Below are positions 1-5,380 of a DNA stretch of 8,627 nucleotides, in pieces. The stretch lies in NCBI GenBank assembly GCA_946479255.1, contig CAMLFK010000218.1:1-8627 (forward strand), read 5' to 3'. How positions within the stretch are numbered: position 1 is the stretch's first letter; each line of letters opens with the position of its first letter. Source of the stretch: an uncultured Oxalobacteraceae bacterium. Its GTDB lineage: Bacteria; Pseudomonadota; Gammaproteobacteria; Burkholderiales; Burkholderiaceae. A program made the position numbers and the translations under genes. The notes below the pieces were generated by a model. The model searched no databases. It was not told where the DNA came from and worked only from the letters and a program-made list of their open reading frames with translations.

Positions 1-550
1 CCGTCTTGATGTCTTCCATGTCCTTGGCGGTCAGCGCCGGCGCGGTCAGGCCGCCACCCTGGCGGTTGATGCCCTTGTTATTGGACAGTTCGCCGCCGAC
101 CTTGGTCACGGTGTAGATTTCGCTGCCAATCACTTTTTCCACGACCAACACGATCAGGCCATCGTTCAAGAGCAGCTTGTCGCCCGGACGCACGTCCTTC
201 GGCAGAGCCTTGTAGTCGAGGCCGACGCGTTCCTGGTTGCCCATTTCGCCGTTCTCGCCCCACTTGGCGTCCAGGATGAACTTGTCGCCGTTCTCCAGGA
301 AAATCTTACCTTCTTCAAACTTGCCAACGCGGATCTTCGGACCCTGCATGTCAGCCATGATCGCCACTTCGCGTCCGCACTCGGCAGCCGCGCGCCGCAC
401 CAGCGTGGCGCGATCGATGTGATCTTGCGCTTTGCCGTGCGAGAAATTGAGACGGACAACGTCAACGCCTGCACGAATCATGCGGACGAGAATATCGAAA
501 TCGGTCGAAGCCGGTCCGATGGTTGCGACGATCTTGGTACCACGATACAT
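1..550 (-). CDS. pyk: Pyruvate kinase, PykA-like, N-terminal 183 residues (3' end beyond window)
   Basis: This enzyme makes pyruvate and ATP from phosphoenolpyruvate and ADP, the last step of glycolysis, in the cytosol. The first 183 codons are visible; the stop lies off the left edge. The N-terminus reads MYRGTKIVATIGPAST. The substrate and metal region RLNFSH (residues 33-38) and the ADMQGPKIRVG stretch (66-76) are present, and SNNKGIN lies near residue 155. The DMQGPKIR form and the SNNKGIN motif resemble E. coli PykA more than PykF. The lysine at 72 replaces the glutamate of K+-dependent enzymes. The ATG at 550 is preceded by AAGGA at a normal distance. The gene follows pgk on the same strand after 47 bases, so the two are probably co-transcribed, with a hairpin in the gap. 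Family identity is secure; the isozyme type is inferred. Confidence 0.96.
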   Translation of the reverse strand, partial: MYRGTKIVATIGPASTDFDILVRMIRAGVDVVRLNFSHGKAQDHIDRATLVRRAAAECGREVAIMADMQGPKIRVGKFEEGKIFLENGDKFILDAKWGENGEMGNQERVGLDYKALPKDVRPGDKLLLNDGLIVLVVEKVIGSEIYTVTKVGGELSNNKGINRQGGGLTAPALTAKDMEDIKT

Positions 551-567
551 AGATATCCTTGAAGTAA

Positions 568-593
568 AAGCGCAGCCGACATGGGCTGCGCTT
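568..593 (-). terminator. Perfect 10-bp hairpin between pgk and pyk (weak terminator or processing site)
   Basis: Arms 568-577 and 584-593 are perfect inverted repeats (AAGCGCAGCC and GGCTGCGCTT) with a 6-base loop. On the minus-strand transcript the hairpin lies 4 bases after the pgk stop and ends 17 bases before the pyk start codon. Only four U's follow the stem before the run is broken, so it is a poor intrinsic terminator. It could partly terminate, stabilise the upstream pgk mRNA, or mark a processing site that sets unequal pgk and pyk levels. Confidence 0.6.
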
Positions 594-597
594 GGGA

Positions 598-1821
598 TTA
601 CTGGGAGCTGCGTTGCAGCAGGATTTCAACTGCTGGCAGAGTTTTACCCTCGAGGAACTCAAGGAAGGCACCGCCGCCGGTGGAGATGTAACCGATTTTG
701 TCGGTGATCGCATATTTAGCAATGGCAGCTAGCGTGTCACCGCCGCCCGCGATCGAAAACGCTTTGGAGTTGGCAATTGCCAGCGCCAGCGTTTTGGTTC
801 CCTCACCAAACTGATCGAACTCGAAGACGCCCACCGGGCCGTTCCAGACGATGGTGCCGGCCGCTTCAATCTGCGCTGCCAGCGTTGCGGCCGTTTTCGG
901 GCCAATATCAAGAATCATGTCATCATCGGCCACGTCCGCCACGTCCTTGACGGTGGCAGCGGCGGTCGGCGAAAACTCTTTCGCACAGACCACGTCGACC
1001 GGAATCGGTACCTGGGCGCCGCGTGCCGCCATCATGTCGATGATCGCTTTCGCTTCACCGACCAGCTCGGCTTCAACCAGGGATTTACCGATGTTCAGGC
1101 CGACTGCCTTCATAAAGGTGTTGGCGATCCCGCCGCCGACGATCAGATTGTCCACCTTGTCGGACAGCGCTTTCAGGATCGACAGTTTGGACGATACCTT
1201 GGAGCCGGCCACGATGGCCAGCAGCGGACGGTTGGGCGCGCCCAGCGCCTTGCCCAAAGCGTCCAGCTCGGCTGCCAGCAGCGGGCCGGCGCACACCACC
1301 GGCGCGAATTTCGCGATCCCGTGGGTGGTGGCTTCCGCGCGGTGGGCGGTACCGAAAGCATCGTTCACATACACGTCGCACAGCTTGGCCATTTTCTCGG
1401 CCAGCTCGTCGCTATTCTTCTTTTCGCCCTTGTTGACGCGGCAGTTCTCCAGCAGCACGATCTGGCCTGGCTTGAGATTTTCCAGCCCGGCGCCATCGAC
1501 CCAGTTCTGCTTCAGCTCAACCGGCTGGCCCAGCAGTTCCGCCAGGCGCGCGGCGACCGGCGCCAGCGTGTCCTCGGCTTTGAACTCGCCTTCGGTCGGG
1601 CGGCCCAGGTGGGAGGTGACCATGACGGCGGCGCCTGCCTTGGCGGCGGCGGCAATCGCCGGCACCGAAGCGCGGATGCGCGTATCTTCGGTGATATTAC
1701 CGGCATCGTCCTGCGGCACGTTCAGGTCGGCGCGGATGAACACGCGCTTGCCCTGCAGCGCTTGACGGTCGATCAGATCTTGCAGACGGGTAAAATTGAG
1801 AACAGCGTGCATGGGGTCCAT
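598..1821 (-). CDS. pgk: Phosphoglycerate kinase
   Basis: This cytosolic glycolytic enzyme transfers phosphate between 1,3-bisphosphoglycerate and ADP, giving 3-phosphoglycerate and ATP. The 407-residue product is near the usual bacterial length of 390-400. Seen motifs, in order: RADLNVP (30-36), SHLGRP (70-75), NDAFGTAHR (153-161), GSKVSSKL (206-213), GGGIANTF (229-236), WNGPVGVFE (326-334), GGGDT (359-363) and STGGGA (380-385). All N-lobe substrate and C-lobe nucleotide signatures are intact. The start is ambiguous: ATG at 1821 or ATG at 1812 ([13 protein letters not shown]), which is preceded by GGA at a better distance. The gene heads a glycolytic pair with pyk. It lies 52 bases downstream of azlD on the same strand but has its own likely -10 box at 1845-1850, so it need not depend on azlCD transcription. 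Confidence 0.98.
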   Translation of the reverse strand: MDPMHAVLNFTRLQDLIDRQALQGKRVFIRADLNVPQDDAGNITEDTRIRASVPAIAAAAKAGAAVMVTSHLGRPTEGEFKAEDTLAPVAARLAELLGQPVELKQNWVDGAGLENLKPGQIVLLENCRVNKGEKKNSDELAEKMAKLCDVYVNDAFGTAHRAEATTHGIAKFAPVVCAGPLLAAELDALGKALGAPNRPLLAIVAGSKVSSKLSILKALSDKVDNLIVGGGIANTFMKAVGLNIGKSLVEAELVGEAKAIIDMMAARGAQVPIPVDVVCAKEFSPTAAATVKDVADVADDDMILDIGPKTAATLAAQIEAAGTIVWNGPVGVFEFDQFGEGTKTLALAIANSKAFSIAGGGDTLAAIAKYAITDKIGYISTGGGAFLEFLEGKTLPAVEILLQRSSQ

Positions 1822-1844
1822 TGCTCAAATGATGAAAGATCGCT

Positions 1845-1850
1845 ATTTTA
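1845..1850 (-). promoter_or_regulatory. Likely -10 element of the pgk promoter
   Basis: On the minus strand the sequence reads CGGTAAAATAGC, giving TAAAAT (5 of 6 to TATAAT) about 23 bases upstream of the first pgk start codon. No convincing -35 box is seen 16-18 bases upstream. The same 12-mer recurs upstream of azlC at 3078-3089, which supports a promoter role. Confidence 0.45.
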
Positions 1851-1873
1851 CCGCAAAGCGTAAGGGTAAATCA

Positions 1874-2203
1874 TCACTGTAGGCAGATCCGTAAGCCGGT
1901 AAAGCACAACATTCCAAAGATAATCGTTTCCAACATGCTGAGGCGCACCAGGTAATAGGCGGTGGCGGCAATGGCGGAAATCAGCTTCCAGTTGGACAGG
2001 TCCAGCGCCACTTCCCCGCCGCTGCCCAGCACCAGGTCGGGCGCCACGATGGCCGCCAGTGCACAGGCCGGCGCATAGCGCAGCATGTCCTGGACCCGCT
2101 TGGGGATGCTGATGTGGTGGCCGATCAGCCAGAACGAGCTGCGCGCGGTCGCCGTGGCCAGGGCCAGCACGCCGATGGTGAGCCAGATTTCCAGATCGGT
2201 CAT
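1874..2203 (-). CDS. azlD: AzlD-family branched-chain amino acid export subunit
   Basis: This small inner-membrane protein of 109 residues is the usual size of the AzlD family, whose E. coli counterpart is YgaH. It works with AzlC (YgaZ) to export branched-chain amino acids such as valine. The sequence starts MTDLEIWLTIGVLALATATARSS and has about four hydrophobic stretches, including ACALAAIVAPDLVLG and a C-terminal ETIIFGMLCFTGLRICL segment. A polar SIPKRVQDMLRYAP linker typical of AzlD sits near residues 32-45. Its ATG overlaps the azlC stop codon by 4 bases (ATGA), pointing to translational coupling and one-to-one synthesis. Substrate specificity is inferred from the family only. Confidence 0.9.
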   Translation of the reverse strand: MTDLEIWLTIGVLALATATARSSFWLIGHHISIPKRVQDMLRYAPACALAAIVAPDLVLGSGGEVALDLSNWKLISAIAATAYYLVRLSMLETIIFGMLCFTGLRICLQ

Positions 2204-2940
2204 GGGTGGGCCTTTCTGAACAGTTCGTCATAGAGCATGGCGCTGACCATGCCGGTACAGACAGCCGCCAGCAAACCCAGCTTGTACGGCAAGCCATGCG
2301 CCAGCACTGCGGTGATGCTGGCCACGACCACTCCGCACAAGGCGGCGCGGCTGGCGGTCAATGGCACCACGATGCACATGATGGCCAGGGTACCGGCAAA
2401 GCCCAGCCCCCATCGTGCCGGCACGGCCGAGCCGAGGAAGATGCCGGCAATCGTGCCGACCTGCCAGGCACCCCAGTTAGGATACAGCAGCCCTTTTAGA
2501 TACGACAGTTTGCCCAGCGCCGGCTCCTCGCTGGGAAAGCGCTGCAGGAACAGGGCCACGGTCAGGTCGCCCACGGTATAACCGAGCGCCATCCGTCTGG
2601 GCCAGCTGAGATGGGCGAAATGCGGGGCCAGCAAGGCTGAGAAAATGACGAAACGCAGGTTGATCACGATAGCGGTGGCGAACACCACCCACACCGGTGC
2701 GCCGGCGGCGATCAGCGGCAGCGAGGCCAGCTGGGCGGTGCCGGAGAACACCAGCAAGGTCATGCCCAGCGCCTGCGGCACCGACAGCCCGCTCTTGACC
2801 ATGGCGATGCCGACCACCAAACCCCAGGCCGCCAGGCCGAACAGAGTCGGCATGCCGGCCTTGCATCCCTCGCGCCACAGGACCGGGTCTTCGTCGGGCG
2901 GCCGCTGCGCGACGGCAGGCGGTGGCTTTAGCTCGCTCAT
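2200..2940 (-). CDS. azlC: AzlC-family branched-chain amino acid export permease
   Basis: This inner-membrane subunit of 246 residues belongs to the AzlC/YgaZ family and pairs with AzlD to export branched-chain amino acids. Recognisable segments are GLAAWGLVVGIAMVKSG (35-51), the family motif VFSGTAQLA (64-72), and NLRFVIFSALLAPHF (94-108). Several further hydrophobic stretches continue to the C-terminus. The N-terminal 20 residues are polar and proline-rich, as expected for a cytosolic tail. I chose the ATG at 2940 (MSELKPPP); a TTG six codons upstream at 2958 is in frame but has no ribosome site. The bases just upstream (2941-2956) form a GTGGCG/CGCCAC hairpin with GGAA in its loop. The gene is divergent from the zinc-finger gene at 3155. 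Confidence 0.9.
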   Translation of the reverse strand: MSELKPPPAVAQRPPDEDPVLWREGCKAGMPTLFGLAAWGLVVGIAMVKSGLSVPQALGMTLLVFSGTAQLASLPLIAAGAPVWVVFATAIVINLRFVIFSALLAPHFAHLSWPRRMALGYTVGDLTVALFLQRFPSEEPALGKLSYLKGLLYPNWGAWQVGTIAGIFLGSAVPARWGLGFAGTLAIMCIVVPLTASRAALCGVVVASITAVLAHGLPYKLGLLAAVCTGMVSAMLYDELFRKAHP

Positions 2941-3041
2941 GTGGCGTTCCCGCCACAAAGCAGTGGACGCAGGAATTCAGCGGCAAGCGACGAGCGGGCA
3001 GGAAACACGATGGATTGTTGAGCGCCAGCGCTGTTTTTCAT
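2937..3041 (-). CDS. Possible 34-codon upstream reading frame in the azlC leader
   Basis: An ATG at 3041 opens a 34-residue frame (MKNSAGAQQSIVF... ending ...LLCGGNAT). Its TGA at 2937-2939 overlaps the azlC ATG (2938-2940) as ATGA, in a different frame from azlC. The overlap would allow translational coupling. Against it, no Shine-Dalgarno sequence precedes the ATG, the peptide resembles nothing I know, and it is not rich in branched-chain residues (six Leu, Ile or Val of 34). It may be chance. Confidence 0.25.
   Translation of the reverse strand: MKNSAGAQQSIVFPARSSLAAEFLRPLLCGGNAT
2941..2956 (-). promoter_or_regulatory. Hairpin abutting the azlC start codon
   Basis: GTGGCG and CGCCAC form a perfect 6-bp stem with a GGAA loop (minus strand), and the 3' arm directly touches the azlC ATG. 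The only purines resembling a ribosome site (GGGA) lie at the loop, so ribosome access may depend on this fold or on coupling from the upstream frame. The stem is short and its function is unproven. Confidence 0.35.
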
Positions 3042-3050
3042 GGGAAACAG
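3031..3050. promoter_or_regulatory. Imperfect 20-bp palindrome in the azlC leader (candidate operator)
   Basis: The two 10-base halves around 3040/3041 match as an inverted repeat at 8 of 10 positions (CTGTTT outer arms, CATG centre). It lies between the two divergent genes, downstream of the proposed azlC -10 box. That position would suit repression of azlCD by a dimeric regulator. No regulator gene is adjacent, so the role is only a suggestion. Confidence 0.25.
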
Positions 3051-3080
3051 AGGCGCACGGCCATGATTTGTTAGACGGCT

Positions 3081-3086
3081 ATTTTA
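3081..3086 (-). promoter_or_regulatory. Likely -10 element of the azlCD promoter
   Basis: The minus strand reads CGGTAAAATAGC at 3078-3089, identical over 12 bases to the pgk -10 region. TAAAAT matches the consensus at 5 of 6 positions. Transcription would start near 3074 and give a leader of roughly 135 bases before azlC. No good -35 box is apparent. Confidence 0.4.
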
Positions 3087-3117
3087 CCGATCATTTCGGC
3101 AAGCTGCGCGAATCCGC

Positions 3118-3123
3118 TAAAAT
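3118..3123 (+). promoter_or_regulatory. Likely -10 element for the zinc-finger gene row
   Basis: TAAAAT (in CGCTAAAATCG) lies 31 bases upstream of the start codon at 3155 and is back-to-back with the azlC -10 box. The -35 region (TTCGGC at 3095-3100, 17-base spacer) is weak. The two promoters would share the 3086-3118 interval, so regulation could be joint. Confidence 0.45.
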
Positions 3124-3154
3124 CGTGCTTTTGCATAGCAACCACGGAGAATTG

Positions 3155-3349
3155 ATGAACCAGTCGAACACGAGCGCGGTAGAACTCGGCGAGAAGGACC
3201 TGCCGGCCCATTGCCCCAACCCGGCGATGCCGCTGTGGTCCTCGCACCCGCGCGTATTTCTCGACTTCGGGCACGATGGCCTGGCCAAGTGCCCGTACTG
3301 CGGCACCGAGTACCGCCTCAAGCCAGGCACCGTCCTGTCCCACCACTAA
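3155..3349 (+). CDS. Zinc-finger domain protein, zf-CHCC family
   Basis: This 64-residue protein resembles the zf-CHCC family, related to the zinc-binding part of a small accessory subunit of mitochondrial complex I (NDUFS6). The probable zinc ligands are C20, H31, C46 and C49. The family hallmarks CPNPAMPLWSSHPRVFLDF and CPYCGTEYRL are clear. The length is normal for the free-standing proteobacterial form. The ATG at 3155 has GGAGA four bases upstream, a good ribosome site, and the protein begins MNQSNTSAVELGEKDLPAHC. The frame stays open upstream but without that signal. It is first in a four-gene plus-strand row. Its function in bacteria is not established; a single zinc site is the safest statement. 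Confidence 0.88.
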   Translation: MNQSNTSAVELGEKDLPAHCPNPAMPLWSSHPRVFLDFGHDGLAKCPYCGTEYRLKPGTVLSHH

Positions 3350-3377
3350 AGCGCCCCGGCGCGCAGCCAGAGTCCGC

Positions 3378-3803
3378 ATGAAACGACGCAAACAATTGAA
3401 CGGCAGCGCGGCCGAGGTCGAAAGCGCCTTCTACGACGCCCTCAACCGCGGCGATATCGAAGCGCTGATGCTCTTGTGGGCCGACGACGAGGAAATCGTT
3501 TGCGTGCACCCGGGCGGCCCGCGCTTGCACGGCCATGCGGCCATCCAGGCATCGTGGGAAAAAGTGTTCGAAAACGGCGGGCTGCAAATTCGTCCGTCGC
3601 AGTTGCATGAAACGCACAATTTGATGAGCTCCGTGCACTCGGTGGTCGAAGGCGTCACCTCGTCCGGCGACGAACCGGCCCACCTGATCGCCACCAATGT
3701 GTATATCAAGACGCCGCAGGGCTGGCGCATCGTGATGCACCACGTGTCGGTCGCGCCCGGTCCGGTGCCGGCCACCGCCCACCCGTCGGCCATTCTTCAC
3801 TAA
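3378..3803 (+). CDS. NTF2/SnoaL-like domain protein
   Basis: A 141-residue protein with the pattern of a small NTF2-like (cone-shaped alpha+beta barrel) domain. It has an N-terminal helix AAEVESAFYDALNRGDIEAL (11-30), then LWADDEEIVCVHPGG (33-47) and LHGHAAIQASWEKVF (50-64), with C-terminal strands around GWRIVMHHVSV (115-125). The VHPGG, GWR and HH positions recur in SnoaL_3-type proteins, which often bind small hydrophobic ligands or act as isomerases or hydrolases. No substrate can be given here. The ATG at 3378 fits the domain start; no strong ribosome site is visible. It follows the zinc-finger gene by 28 bases and precedes the hydrolase gene by 5, so co-transcription is likely. Confidence 0.85.
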   Translation: MKRRKQLNGSAAEVESAFYDALNRGDIEALMLLWADDEEIVCVHPGGPRLHGHAAIQASWEKVFENGGLQIRPSQLHETHNLMSSVHSVVEGVTSSGDEPAHLIATNVYIKTPQGWRIVMHHVSVAPGPVPATAHPSAILH

Positions 3804-3808
3804 GCAGT

Positions 3809-4798
3809 TTGAACGCTTCCCCGCACTATCGCGCCCCGGCCTGGCTGCCGGGCGGCCACCTGCAGACCATCTACCCGGCGCTGTGCATCGCCAAGCCGCC
3901 GGTCGCCTACCGGCGCGAGCGCTGGGAAACCCCCGATGGCGATTTCATCCACGTCGATTTCGCCGACGGCCAGCCGGGCCAGCCTTTGCTGGTGCTGTTT
4001 CACGGCCTGGAAGGCTCATCGAACAGCCACTACGCGCGCGCCCTGATGGCGGCCTTGCAGGCGCGCGGCTGGTCGGGCGCGATCCCGCATTTTCGCGGAT
4101 GCTCCGGCGAAGCCAACCTGGCCCCGCGCTTTTATCATTCGGGCGATGCGCAAGAAATCGACTGGGTCCTGCGGCGCCTGCACCAGCGCGCGCCCCTGTA
4201 CGCCGCCGGTGTCTCGCTGGGCGGCAATGCGCTGCTGCGCTGGCTGGGCGAATTCCAGCACCAGGCCGGCATCGTCGACGCCGCGTGCGCGATTTCGGCG
4301 CCGCTCGACCTGGCCGCCGGCGGCGCCTCGCTCGGAACCGGCTTCAACATGCTGTACACGAAGATGTTCCTGCGCACCCTGAAGCGCAAGAGCCTTGCCA
4401 AGCTGGACCAGTTCCCGGGGCTGTTCGACCGCGACGCCCTCATGCAAGCACGCGACCTGTACGCCTTCGATAACGTGGTGACCGCGCCGCTGCACGGCTA
4501 CCGCGACACCAATGATTACTGGAATCGGGCCAGCGCCCGCCACGTGCTGGACGACATCACCGTGCCGACCCTGGTGCTGAACGCCCGCAACGACCCGTTT
4601 TTGCCCGGCCACCATTTGCCGCACAGCGCCTCGCCGCATGTGTTGCTGGAATACCCGGACCAAGGCGGCCATGTGGGCTTTGTCACCGGCAAGCCGGGCG
4701 GCAGCCTGGACTGGCTGCCGGGGCGGATTCTGCATTTTCTCGACGGCAGCCGCGCGCCCCGCGCGGACGAACTATGCGAAGCTGGCCTGCATGGATGA
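3809..4798 (+). CDS. Alpha/beta-fold hydrolase, YheT family
   Basis: This 329-residue protein belongs to the YheT-type alpha/beta hydrolases (COG0429-like), probably cytosolic esterases or lipases of uncertain substrate. It opens with the family signature APAWLPGGHLQTIYPAL (9-25). It then has HGLEGSSNSHY (65-75, oxyanion region), RGCSGE (96-101), the nucleophile elbow GVSLGG with Ser136, and a probable catalytic Asp262 in NARNDPFLP and His288 in QGGHVGF. The triad is complete and the length normal. The best start is TTG at 3809, because the conserved N-terminus begins within a few residues and no in-frame ATG is nearby. The gene is 5 bases after the NTF2-like gene and overlaps the next by 8 bases. 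A rare start and no clear ribosome site suggest coupled translation. Confidence 0.92.
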   Translation: MNASPHYRAPAWLPGGHLQTIYPALCIAKPPVAYRRERWETPDGDFIHVDFADGQPGQPLLVLFHGLEGSSNSHYARALMAALQARGWSGAIPHFRGCSGEANLAPRFYHSGDAQEIDWVLRRLHQRAPLYAAGVSLGGNALLRWLGEFQHQAGIVDAACAISAPLDLAAGGASLGTGFNMLYTKMFLRTLKRKSLAKLDQFPGLFDRDALMQARDLYAFDNVVTAPLHGYRDTNDYWNRASARHVLDDITVPTLVLNARNDPFLPGHHLPHSASPHVLLEYPDQGGHVGFVTGKPGGSLDWLPGRILHFLDGSRAPRADELCEAGLHG

Positions 4799-5378
4799 CA
4801 TCGTAAAACAGGCCATGGCCAAGTGGCCCAATGTGCCCAACTGCTATGGCTGGCTGGCACTCGATGCCCGTGGCGCCTGGCGCATGCGCGACGAGCGCGC
4901 CCAGCAACTCAATCTGCCGGGCGACCGCCTGACCCAGCCGGCGCTGGTCGGCTTCATCAACCGCAACTATGGCGCGGATGAGCGCGGCTGCTGGTATTTC
5001 CAGAACGGTCCGCAGCGGGTGTACCTGAATCTCGAGGCAACGCCCTTCGTTGCCCGGACCGATCCCGAGCATGGACTGGTGCTGCAGACCGGCGAGCCCT
5101 TGGCCGCGATCGAGCAAGCCTTCCTGCTGGAGACTGGCGCGCTGATTGTGCAAGCGGGCGACAAGGTGGCCCAGCTCGATGACCGCGACATGGCGCAGCT
5201 GCTGGCCACGCTCAAGCTGGACGGACATGCCGCTACGGACGAACAAGTGATGGCGTGGATGGAGGGTGGCCAGGGCACATTGGCCCTCGATTTTCATGGC
5301 CAACAAGTGACAGTCGAGCGGCTGGCATCGGATGATGTGCCGCGCCGCTTTCATTTTGAGCGCTTGCCGCGGGCCTGA
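4791..5378 (+). CDS. Conserved protein of unknown function (probably DUF2946-type)
   Basis: A 195-residue soluble-looking protein with no signal peptide or membrane segment. The N-terminal half carries motifs I associate with a proteobacterial family of unknown function: KWPNVPNCYGWLALDARG (11-28), FINRNY (55-60) and WYFQNGPQRVYLNLE (68-82). The family label DUF2946 is from memory and uncertain. The C-terminal part (about 100-195) looks like a second alternating alpha/beta region. It starts at an ATG that overlaps the end of the hydrolase gene by 8 bases, so it should be translationally coupled and is the last gene of the row. No function can be assigned. Its stop lies just 2 bases from the stop of the convergent protease gene, with no terminator visible between them. 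Confidence 0.85.
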   Translation: MDDIVKQAMAKWPNVPNCYGWLALDARGAWRMRDERAQQLNLPGDRLTQPALVGFINRNYGADERGCWYFQNGPQRVYLNLEATPFVARTDPEHGLVLQTGEPLAAIEQAFLLETGALIVQAGDKVAQLDDRDMAQLLATLKLDGHAATDEQVMAWMEGGQGTLALDFHGQQVTVERLASDDVPRRFHFERLPRA

Positions 5379-5380
5379 AG

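Noticed and set aside
851..1765. 304-residue plus-strand open frame opposite pgk
   Set aside because: It is the antisense of a fully conserved pgk. Its serine/alanine-rich composition is a by-product of high-GC codon use, and it has no ribosome site.
3021..3036. AGCGC/GCGCT repeat followed by T's as a plus-strand terminator
   Set aside because: The loop is only 2 bases and no plus-strand gene ends upstream of it, so termination is unlikely.
2645..3154. Extended N-terminus for the zinc-finger protein from 2645
   Set aside because: The extra 170 codons are antisense to azlC and show no family resemblance. A good ribosome site precedes ATG 3155, and the family is normally about 60-70 residues.
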